A DNA stretch of 64,000 nucleotides. Source: Gnetum montanum (Eukaryota; Streptophyta; Gnetopsida; Gnetales; Gnetaceae). The translations under genes and the position numbers were made by a program. The notes under the pieces are model-generated. The model was given only the letters and a program-made list of their open reading frames with translations, was not told where the DNA came from and did not search any database. Every line of letters starts with the position of its first letter. Position 1 is the stretch's first letter. Shown piece after piece: positions 33,349 through 42,989 of the stretch. Where the stretch lies: contig MNCI01009517.1 of the NCBI GenBank assembly GCA_015680685.1, forward strand, positions 31,251 to 95,250, written 5' to 3'.

Positions 33349-34005
33349 CTCCAGAGATAGATTATTTTTTTGTGTCTGCCCGCAGTGTGGTGAATGTAAC
33401 TGTACGACATCCTTTATTTGAGTGTGAAATACTTGGACATGCACATGATCAGCAATAAAGATTGAGATTACTTCATCATTGTAGCATTCACTTTGTTTAT
33501 TTAATTAATTGTTAATTATTTCTTTCCTAGTTAATATTCTCTCTCACCCTTATCTCCTAGAAATGCGGAATGAGTACAACTTGATTACAAGCTCTTAAGT
33601 GTGACTACTTGGTAACCCAGTGGTGTACCTAGGATCTGCGCTTGGTAATCCTAGTGGTAGTCATGCACGAAGTCCAAGGTGTGTATGGATAATCAAGGAA
33701 CGGATGCTCATCACACTTAGGTTAGATTAGATTCTCTTACCCTTTTCCTCCTAGCTTAGCTTAGTTAATATTACTTTCCACGGCCTTCAGGAGTAGTGTT
33801 AGATTAGGAACACATCATACACCTCACTCTGGACTAAATCATACATGACAAATATAATACTAGTCCAGGTGAGAAGATAGCGAACTGTGACCTAAGGATA
33901 ACTGTCTAGGTGCCACAACTAGTCCATCTACGGAGTTCGATCGGATCGCGTGTGAGAACACTCGTATTCGTATGGTTGAGTGTAGGGGTACCTCGCCACT
34001 CATCA
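33349..34005 (+). repeat. E3 left LTR, U3 missing
   Basis: Homology to the right LTR starts at CTCTCCAGAGATAGATTATT and continues to GGGGTACCTCGCCACTCATCA. All of U3 and the TATA box are absent; sequence to the left is E2 gag on the opposite strand. Confidence 0.88.
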
Positions 34006-34006
34006 T

Positions 34007-34024
34007 TGGCACCATTGCCTGGGA
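34007..34024 (+). other. Primer-binding site of E3
   Basis: TGGCACCATTGCCTGGGA begins one base after the LTR end. It fits the complement of a plant tRNA-Asp 3' end if three CpG or G positions have decayed (from memory: TGGCGCCGTTGCCGGGGA). The same site, TGGCACCATTGCTGGAAA, follows the E5 LTR at 40454-40471. Confidence 0.7.
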
Positions 34025-34146
34025 TGACACTAGTTATCTAGATTAGTTATATCATACAAGGTCATTGTATAGGAATTAACGATATATCGTCTAAGAATAA
34101 TTAATTACAAAACGTCACATACGAATTCACACACAGCTTCACAACC

Positions 34147-36416
34147 ATGCCTCTCCTACAAGACTATGATAATGTCATACCTAGTGAGGAAATTCATTGG
34201 AGAACCGACGAATTATATGAAAATGAATTATAGAGTACTGAACCTTATGTAGGAGTCCCCTATGTTTATGAACACCCCAACGATACTCAAAGACTCTCGT
34301 CATCCAACTCTGACACCTCTAGTGAGGATGAGACATCCCATAGAACAAGGAGGCCCAAAAGGCCTAGGACCTTCTCAATAACTAACAAGAACTTACTTGG
34401 GGATGATTGGAAGACTTACAAAAGTCATAACAAGTTTTACAGTTCCTTCTCTTCCTCTACTCCTTCAACATCAAACTGTGACATGGATGACTATCTTTCA
34501 AGGGATCGGCGTAGATCTAAAAATCGAGCTCACAAGGAAAATCAAGAACGCCAACATAAATGAAGGCAACATTATCCCAACACACAAAAGCATAACTTAC
34601 TTGATGAAGATAAACCCTTGTTGGCCACTAAGAGCCTAACGCAAGTACAAGAGGCTGTTTGAATCTCCCGTAGGCATCATAAAGAGAGCCGTCTACCCAG
34701 GCTCAATTTAAACAACTTCCCTACTTTTTCAGGAGGCTATGATTTAGATCCACATCAACATTTACAAGCCTTCTACGATGCCTGCACATGGAACAACATT
34801 GATAATGGTCGGAAAAAAATTAAGCTCTTTCCTATGACACTCATTGACCAAGCAAAAGTATGGTATAGATCGTTAAAGCCAAATTCAATACGATGTTGGT
34901 CAACAATCTTAGAAGTTTTTAATGAACGATATCAAACCTATGCAAGAGTGTCAGCCTTGAGGAAACAAATCCAAGGATGGAAACAAGCACAACATGAACC
35001 CTTGGACATGGCCTTAGAAAGATATTATGCACTATTAAACAACTGTCCAGGCCATGGGTTTTCCGAGGAAAGGCTAATGTACCATATTATTGATGGGCTA
35101 CGTAATGAAACAAGAGAGACCTTAGGAATGTATGCCCAGGGTCAACTATACAAACTACAAACCCATCAAGTCCAGGAGCTTATTAAGTGGGTAGCAAAAG
35201 AAGGAGGAGAATTAGCTAGATGGGAGAGTGTTGAAAAACATCAATGGGACCAAAATCTCAACTTAACAAGGTCCATGATCATAAAAATGAGAAATCAACC
35301 AATTCCAAGGTGGAAACATCATCTTCGCCAATACAAAAAACATTAGAAGAAGTCGAGGCAAAGATTAATAAGATGTTGGAATGAACATATCAAAAGTGTG
35401 GAGAATACATCAACATCATTGGAGATAGAGTTTTGACAACCCAAGAAGCAGGATGAAATAGTAGACAATAAAAAAAAGAATGAAGGAAATAAGTGCTTAA
35501 CTGCGAATCATACGTATGAATGCAACATATGCCTGTACGATCACCCCAAAGGCCAATGTCCAATATTGTTACATTTACATGAGCATTGGGGAAACATGCT
35601 ACATCCAGAGTTCGTACAGAGATACTGTGTTCGATTACAGTGGAAAAAATCCCAGTCGTGGGGGAGACCACCACTAAACTGGAGGCACCCTTCATATTGT
35701 CCGAATCCAAATGCTTATCAAGTTCAACATCCTATTTCTCCAACTGGGCCAATGCACTTTATCTCACCACAATACCATTCTCCTCAATACTATCAACCCA
35801 TGCCTCCAACATAACCACCACCTTGTGCACCTTATACTCCTCCTAACTTTCAACATTCTCATCCTTTCCCCCGCCCATAGTGCCATCAACTATTCATAAG
35901 GTTCCTGTACCATAGCAACAACCCATGAATGTTACTTGTGCTAATACTACCAACAGCAGTGAGAAACCTCCTCAACATTCAAAGCGCCCCTTCTTTAAAC
36001 ATGGCCAGAAGAAGGGACAACACAATTCTAAGGCCACTACATCCTCCAACTTAGCACAAGTCCCACACTGTGGTGCACCCTTACCTTCAAACCTAACACC
36101 TCATGTAACTGCATCAAGGCCATCAACTAACACTCCAACAACCATACAACCCAATGAACACAACCATGGGAGGCATCATTCTAATCCTTGCATACCATCT
36201 TCCGGTCACAAACATCATAGTGGGTCAACTCATTATCTGGGACCTACATCATATACAGTGCCCCACTATGATTACTATAATCACGTGTGTGAACCCCAAT
36301 GGGGTAAGTATGGACCAGTTCCAATATTTCCAACATGCAAGGATCCTCACCCTTCATTTATTAATCCTTACCATGCTCAACCGTTTAGTTATGGGGGATA
36401 TCCCCATTCTAAATAA
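34147..36416 (+). pseudogene. E3 gag, long form with His/Pro-rich tail
   Basis: Starts MPLLQDYDNVIPSEEIHWRT; a TAG at 34231 and a few later stops break it. An Arg-rich segment (DDYLSRDRRRSKNRAHKENQ) precedes the capsid-like domain, whose best part is open (34834-35346): AKVWYRSLKPNSIRCWSTIL, ALERYYALLNNCPGHGFSEE, MYHIIDGLRNETRETLGMYA. A zinc finger follows, CNICLYDHPKGQC (35521-35559), with spacing CX2CX3HX4C, one residue shorter than the classical knuckle. A Pro/Gln/Tyr-rich tail and an open 163-codon stretch (35925-36416) rich in His, Ser, Thr and Pro end at YGGYPHSK. No protease follows. Gag of this type forms the particle that packages element RNA. Confidence 0.8.
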
Positions 36417-37784
36417 CAAGCAGGATTAATAGATATTTTTCATTTTCTTTAATTTTTCCATGTTTGTTTTCTAGTTTTTCATTTTTCAACTTTTTTTTAT
36501 CTTTTTTATCTTTTTGTGTTTTTGTGTTTTTGTCTTTTTATGTTTTTTTAAGTAATCTCGTCTACGAATAAAACACTCATGTGGATCGTTGGTTGAGGTG
36601 TGTTCTATGTTATTAAGTCATGAGCAGTCAATTATTTTGACAGTGAGCCCATTACACCCACTCATCCATTCTACAAATAAAGAGGTTTTGTTCGAGGGTA
36701 TAGCGATATTCTTGACATTCTTAGAACTTAAAATTAATTTTTTGTTCATTATACCCAGAATGAAGAAGGATGGACCAAGAGGGAATAATTAGGATGTGAC
36801 ATCAAGGGGACTTGTGGATTCTCTTTGGTGACCTCTGTGGGAGTTATCATGCAATATGGTTGTACTAAGATCCTTGTAGATCTAATGAAAAATGGGAGTA
36901 AGAGTAATCAAAAGGGCACTCAAAAATTAATGTTGTTCTAGGGGGTCCCACTAGAAAGACATGCACCCATGCCTAAAGGTTGGCGATTTCTCTGGATTCA
37001 GTTTTCAAAAAACAATGAAAAGAAAAGTGCCACAAAACAAAAATCACTCCTCCCTTGAATGAAATGCCAAGTGATTGTATGCCTTGTTGTTTTGGTACTC
37101 TCATAGTCATTCATCATGGGATGAAACAATGTGATGTCACTGATTAGAAGGATGGACTTGGTCCTAATCTTGGAACGATGGGTTAATGACACCTTAATCA
37201 TGCTTTACATGTAGGATTCACTGTGCCCTGGGTCAGTTACCTCATGTCCCAATCTCTACGATCCCTTTCTATAGTTCATCTCATCTTACTGTTCGTGTAA
37301 TTGTAGCTCGTGTCCTATGTAGCATAGAATTTTCATCTCATTTCGGTGATATTTACATGTGTGTGTTTTGTGGAGTTAGTGTGGATTACATTTAACCCTT
37401 CTAGTGCCCACAGACACTTTAAGTGTGGTTACACAAGGGCATTATAGGTTGAAACCTACTTTGGGGAGGACCCACTTGTGTAATCTTTTGTAATTCTTAC
37501 TTATTACATCACTTACACACACCATTTCTTACCCTTAGCATCATTTTTCCTAACATTCTTTCCCTACTATTATCCCTCTAAATTTTAACGTTCGAATGTA
37601 CCATTACATACCCTTTTCCTTACCACCCAAGGTTTTATTAGTAAAATCCATATCATCATCATTAATTATTCCTCTAGACATAATGAAATTTCCCTAGAAC
37701 ATATTTATCATAGTCAATTTCCTCAATTTTCAACGTTAATTTCAAAATAACCCTTAAAAAATTCAGTATTTTCATGGTGTTTCA
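36417..37784 (+). other. E3 non-coding region with conserved hairpin box
   Basis: A thymine-rich block (36430-36555) comes directly after gag, as in E1 and E2. The polypurine-like TTTAGTTATGGGGGATATCC (36386-36405) lies just before it, still inside gag. At 37445-37458 TAGGT-TGAA-ACCTA forms a hairpin, followed at once by CTTTGGGGAGGACCCACTT. Upstream CACTTTAAGTG is another small palindrome. No coding potential is seen. Confidence 0.7.
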
Positions 37785-37873
37785 CATCACTAGGGACACG
37801 ATATCGCATCCCACATGATATCGTGTACGCGATGTATTGTACGTGATATCGCGTCCTTGCCGCCTATAAATAG
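37785..37873 (+). promoter_or_regulatory. Internal U3-like promoter of E3, upstream of ORF3
   Basis: ATCACTAGGGACACGATATC opens a block of GATATCGC-type palindromes (GATATCGCATCCCACATGATATC, GTACGTGATATCGCG) followed by CTATAAATAGGAC (37863-37875). This is the arrangement of the LTR U3, but the following leader (CATGCAACACTTAGC, AGGGAAGTTTTTCAAATTTC) is not LTR sequence. E2 has a TATA and the same leader words at the matching place. Confidence 0.6.
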
Positions 37874-37877
37874 GACA

Positions 37878-37903
37878 CCCCCCCCCCCCCCCCCCCCCCC
37901 CCC
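37878..37903 (+). repeat. Homopolymer of 26 C
   Basis: It lies about 10 bases after the TATA box of the internal promoter. Its length may be wrong in the assembly. It would fall near the expected transcription start. Confidence 0.8.
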
Positions 37904-38398
37904 ATGCAACACTTAGCATTATTTGCAACTATTCACGCAAGGGAAGTTTTTCAAATTTCTCTCTACGACTTGCGATTGCGCATCCTTTGCTTTCATATCC
38001 ATAACTCACTCGCTAGTACTCCAATTTTCATTCCATTTGAACCTACTTGAACCTAGAGTATTTAGCTTAGTCATGGGGGAGGGACACACACCGAATAGCG
38101 CATAAATTTTTCAATTTTTTTTGAAATTTATCATTGCCCAAAGGACATCTTTAAGGGTAATTAGTTGTAAAATTAAGAATAGAATGTGTCAGAAACAATT
38201 TCATCCCCTTAGCTATACCAAAAAATTAAATTTGGGAACCACCTAAGCAAAGAGGACTCAACATTATAATCTTTCAGGGACATGTTCTTCCAATAATTAA
38301 CATCACATGGAAATAAAGTAAATCTATTAAGGCAAGTAGTAAGGTATAACCTAACTTTGGTAATAACCTTACTAACGATTGGCTCCGTGTGATTGTAG

Positions 38399-38928
38399 AT
38401 GGCCCCGAAACATGAATAATAGGAAGGTCCTGCTCAAGGTGTGATTAAATGACCTAGGAGAGGTGAAGGATAAGTTCCTATTGAACAACATGTAGAGCAG
38501 GAGATACCCTCTCTGAAAGCGATGCCTGGTACTTAGGGGAAACATACCAATTTTGGCATAATAAAGAAGAAGGAACCATGGTTAACATTTGTGGTGTGAC
38601 TATTAATTTATTTGTTCAAGCCATTTCAAAAGTATTAAACCTTTTGAATACAGGGCCAAAGGTTGCTTAGAACCAGCTGGACACTTTTAGAACCGAGCAA
38701 CTTAATAAATTGTTAACAGAGAATAACAGGGTGGCGAAAGAAAAAGAGAAGGCTGACTGGGCTGCCTCTATGGCATAAGTGCAAAATTACATGCACGCCA
38801 AGGCACTCAAGGCCTTACAAGAGGAGAAACTGTAGGCCATACTTCAACGCCATCAAACTTCAAGACTTGGAGCACAAGACAAAGGGAAGACCCCAATGGA
38901 GGAGCCACCGCCACCAGGAACTACATGA
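38399..38928 (+). pseudogene. E3 ORF3, internally deleted
   Basis: ATG follows directly after GTGATTGTAG, a splice acceptor shared with E2. It begins MAPKHE and runs through GPAQGVI; after a shift it reads SDAWYLGETYQFWHNKEEG and GVTINLFVQAISKVLNL. The whole middle found in E2 is then missing and the coiled-coil end follows: FRTEQLNKLLTENNRVAKEK, LKALQEEKL, GKTPMEEPPPPGTT and TGA. Several stops are present. About 176 codons remain of roughly 900. Neighbours are the internal promoter on the left and polypurine tract on the right. Confidence 0.65.
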
Positions 38929-39044
38929 GTTCCCTATTTTTGTAGTTGTAGTATATTTTTTGTGTTGTGTTTTCTTCCCACACTGCAGCATCATTCCATT
39001 TTTCCAATTAATAATCCCATACCTATCCATTGTTTAATCACTAT

Positions 39045-39080
39045 AACTCGAGGACGAGTTTTTATTTAGTCGTGGGGGTA
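39045..39080 (+). promoter_or_regulatory. E3 polypurine tract and preceding hairpin
   Basis: AACTCG-AGGA-CGAGTT (39045-39060) can fold with a 6-bp stem. Then comes TTTATTTAGTCGTGGGGGTA, ending at the LTR. E1 (14553-14588) and E6 (63923-63959, complemented) have the same pair. It is the plus-strand priming signal for reverse transcription. Confidence 0.8.
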
Positions 39081-39913
39081 TGATGGGACACGATATCGCA
39101 TGGGCCGTGATATTGCGTCCACCGCGATATCGCATCTTCCCTTGCGATATCGCATACATGATATCGCAGTGCACCGTAATGTCTATAAATAAGAGGTTTC
39201 TCTCCCTTGTTTGACATTAGGAGTTAGACAGTAGTGAAGCTCTGGTAGTTTGATCCCTCTAGAGATAGATTATTTTTCTGTGTTTGCCCATAGTGTGGTG
39301 AATGTAACTATACGGCATCCTTTATTCGAGTGTGACATACTTGGACATGCACATGATCGGCAATAAAGATCAAGATTACTTCATCATTGCAACATTCACT
39401 TTGTTTATTTAATTAATTATTAATTATTTCTTTCCTAGTTAATATTCTCTCTCATCCTTATCTCCTAGAAACGCGGAATGAGTACGACTTGATTACGAGC
39501 TCTTAAGTGTGAATACTTGGTAACCTAGTGGTGTACCTAGGATCTGCGCTTGGTAATCCTAGTGGTAGTTGTGCATGAAGTCCAAGGTGTGTACGGATAA
39601 TCAAGGAATGGATGCTCATTGCACTTAGGCTAGATTAGATTCTCTTACCCTTTTCCTCCTAGCTTAGCTTAGTTAATATTACTTTCCACTGCCTTCAGGA
39701 GTAGCGTTAGATTAGGAACACATCATACACCTCACTCTAGACTAAACCATACATGACAAAGATAATACTAGTCCAGGTGGAAAGATAGTGAACTGTGACC
39801 TAAGGATAACTGTCTAGGTGCCACAACTAGTCCATCTGCGGAGTTCGACCGGATCGCGCGTGAGAACGCTCGTATTCGTATAGTTGAGTGTAGGGGTATC
39901 TCGCCACTCATCA
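39081..39913 (+). repeat. E3 right LTR (833 bp)
   Basis: It starts TGATGGGACACGATATCGC, with five GATATCGC-type words in U3, CTATAAATA at 39183-39191, GCAATAAAGATC as probable poly(A) signal, and ends GGGGTATCTCGCCACTCATCA. Confidence 0.93.
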
Positions 39914-40280
39914 ATTGTGAGGCAGAAGATAAAGTAATTGAAGAATGATTTCTATTGGTTCTTCTTCAATGATTCTTGTGTTCATCTTTTTGTGATCTAG
40001 GAGAAACTCTAGGCCATGATTCCTACTTATACTTAGAGTGCTTTACTTTTCTTCTTGATGTCTCTACAAGGTCTGAATGTAGTTGTACCTTAATAGGTTC
40101 TTCTAGATGAATAACAGGAATTTATGAATGTACTTCATGATTATGGTGGAGGTTCTTTGTTACTAATGCATCACCATCAAGTTCTTCTAGGATAACAAAA
40201 GAGTTAACTTTCTTTCCCTTATTAAGCTCATATTTGATTTCCATAACAATGTCTCTTTGCACTTGTGCCTCTATGGGTTG
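39914..40280. other. Spacer between E3 and the E5 LTR remnant
   Basis: It contains a minus-strand frame (40307-40122) reading EIKYELNKGKKVNSFVILEE, which I cannot place. Where the E5 left LTR should begin is unclear, so part of this may be LTR or captured sequence. Confidence 0.35.
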
Positions 40281-40324
40281 GTAGGGTCTAGTCATATGTT
40301 TGGTCACATGATACCCCTCTTACA

Positions 40325-40471
40325 CATGACTTAGATTCATTCCTCTTAATAATCTAGATGTCATACTAGTTTCATCAATTAAATTCAACAAGATTTCATG
40401 TGATCATTTTTTATTCATATGGTTGAGCATAGGGAACACTTGTTGCTCATCATTGGCACCATTGCTGGAAA
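40325..40471 (+). repeat. E5 left LTR end and primer site
   Basis: From ACTAGTTTCATC to TTCATATGGTTGAGCATAGG and GCTCATCA (40452) the sequence aligns with the end of the E3 LTR. It is followed by T and TGGCACCATTGCTGGAAA (40454-40471), the decayed primer site. The left part of the LTR is lost or unrecognisable. Confidence 0.7.
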
Positions 40472-40583
40472 TGGTATTAGTTACCTAGATTTTTTATAAT
40501 ATGAATGATCGATATAAAAGCACTAATGATTTATTTTATTAAAAATTTAATATTTTAAGTCTCACACATTATTAACTAAAAAC

Positions 40584-42850
40584 ATGTCTTCCTCACATAT
40601 GACCTATAGTCCATCATACAATGAGAACACTAGTAGGAGAAATGATATGAATTATATTGAAGAAAATTGGAGTGAACCACTATAAGAAGGGAACTCACAT
40701 GCTCATTCCAATTCTTACTATATTCAAAGACTACATTCAACTATCATAGACAATCCTAGAGAGGATGGAACAAGTCCTAGAACAAAGAGGGCCTCAAGGC
40801 CTAGAACCTCCTACAAACATAGAAGAGATGAACCAAGGAACCATAGGGGGATACATAGGAGCCATGGTGATTCTCATAGCTCACCATCTTACTCTTCATC
40901 TTAAACATCTAGTTTTAATGAAAATGAATATAAGTATGGAGATAATGCTCTACTAAGGGGTTAAGATGAAGATATAAATAAAGATTAAAGAAAAGATACA
41001 CGGTATTAAATGGAGCATAGACAAGATCATCATAATCAAAAAATTAAAAATAGAGATTATGACCATAGCATATTTGATGGTGATGAATCCTTATTAGCTA
41101 CTAGAAGTATGATATATATCACAGAGGTAGTTACAATACCCCATGGGCATCAAAGAGAAAGCCACATCAAATGACTAATATGAATAACATTCCTAAATTT
41201 GAGGGAGGCTATAACTTCAATCCACAACATTATTTACAAGCCTTCTATGATGCTTGTGCTTTACAAAATATTGAAAGTAAGTGGTAAAATCTTAAGCTCT
41301 TTCCTAGAACACTAATAGAAGAAGCTAAAAGTAGGAATAGCTCATTCAAATACGATTTAATTTATCAATGGTTCATAATTCTTGAGCTCTTTAACAAAAA
41401 GTACTAAACCTATTCAAAAGTATCTAATCTAAGAAAATAAATCCAAGGATGGAAGCAAGAAAATCATCAATATCTTGATACAGCCTTGGATAGATACTAT
41501 TCTCTATTTCATAGATGCCTAGGCCATGGAGTTTCTCAAAAAGAGTAGCTTCATCACATCATAGATGGATTTTGTGACAAAAAAAGGAAGACCCTTGGGA
41601 TCTATACCCAAGGAAGATTATCATAACTAAGAGTCCATTGGATACAAAGGTTACTTGAACCAGTGGCAAAAGAGAAAGAAGAGCTATGTAAAAGGGAGAG
41701 CATAGAGGAATATAATTAGGATCTAACCCTTTACAAAAAAAAATATATGATCAAGAATAAAAGATATCTTTTAATGATTTGATTTGATAGAAAACCTTTC
41801 CAATACAAAAGTCTATCATTGAGATTGAAGAAAGGGAAGCTAAGATGTGGGAGTTTATGGATGACAAAGTAAAAACCAACTTAAAAATCATACAGGAAAA
41901 GGTAAATCAAGTAGGATTAAGTGATCAAAACAAAAAGAGGAAAAATAACAAGAGAATAGGCAAGGGCACTTATCAACAAAGAGAAAAAATAACTATAGTA
42001 GAAGAGGTTGTGAGCTCAGATTTAAAGAAGGAGGATAGATGTGACATCAATATGAACATCCAAAGGACTATTGCCTATTGATATTACATCTACAAGATTT
42101 TTGGGCTTTTACTTTGAATCTCAAGTTCACAGAAAAGAAAATGCCTAGAATATTTTCTTATTGAAAAGAAAATTATAGATTATTCTACAACTAGTAGCAT
42201 TATACAAGTGGGACTTCTTATCAACCTTAAGACTACAATCAACAATAATGAAAAAATCCATAGTTGTGGGAGATGCCATCACCAAACCAATAATATCCTT
42301 ATTGCCATCTAAACCCTTATTAGATACTATGTTCAATAACCTATTTCTTCACATGGTTCTACTACTCATGCCTTAACTCACTACTACTACTACCCTCTTG
42401 AATATCATCAACTTGTAACATCTCCTATGGAATTATCATTCCATGCCTTTCATCATTCATCACATCCTCAATACTCTCATACTTCCCTCCAAGATATGCC
42501 ACAACCAATAATATAGGAAGAATTGGTATTAAAAACTCAATAGAAGAATTCCATTTGTACTATGAACATACAAAAGAACAATAGTACTAGTAGTCCTAAC
42601 CACAAGCCTTGAAAACATCCTTTTTTTATGATGGTTTCCACATGTATGAAAAAACGTAGTAGACCTAGTAACCTATCAAAACTAGCATAAGGATAATATG
42701 GTGCAACCCCATTTCTCACACAAATAATGCCTTTAAATCTAATGCAAAATCTAGTAACCATCACCACTCCAAAGGAAAAAAAAAACATAAAAGTTGAGCA
42801 GGGTATTGTGGAGAGACAAAAAATTCCATGCATTACTAATAATAATAAAG
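40584..42850 (+). pseudogene. E5 gag
   Basis: Starts MSSSHMTYSPSYNENTSRRN, with an Arg/His-rich segment, then MNNIPKFEGGYNFNPQHYLQ and AFYDACALQNIESKW, LRKIQGWKQENHQYLDTAL-like pieces and RYYSLFHRCLGHGVSQKE, matching E3 gag. An open stretch (41845-42081) has KIIQEKVNQVGLSDQNKKRK. Only the first Cys of the zinc finger is visible (CDINMNIQR). The tail aligns with E3 to YGATP and then skips directly to QKIPCITNNNKGC, the sequence behind the protease of E2. The protease itself is therefore deleted. Dozens of stops. Confidence 0.75.
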
Positions 42851-42989
42851 GATGCATTTGTGAGTCAAAAGCTTAAAGTATTAACATGCTTCCTATACTA
42901 GCTGACAACAAACTTGATGAACAAGTGTGTGTATAAAACCATGTTTACACAATAGCTACTACACCAAAAGATACCTAGTGGCTAAAAAA

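Larger units (their letters stand above)
33349..39913 (+). mobile_element. E3: LTR element with gag and ORF3 only (no pol), 5' LTR truncated
   Basis: It has a partial left LTR, a primer site, a long gag frame, a 2-kb non-coding region, a shortened ORF3, a polypurine tract and a complete right LTR. No protease, RT or integrase is present: gag stops at 36416 and is followed by a thymine-rich block. This fits the non-autonomous class called TR-GAG, with the addition of ORF3. The two LTRs differ by scattered, mainly C/T and G/A changes, so it is among the younger elements here. Confidence 0.88.

Noticed and set aside
40122-40307. Minus-strand frame reading KGKKVNSFVILEELDGDALV as a host gene
   Set aside because: Too short and isolated between E3 and the E5 LTR remnant; left as unassigned spacer.
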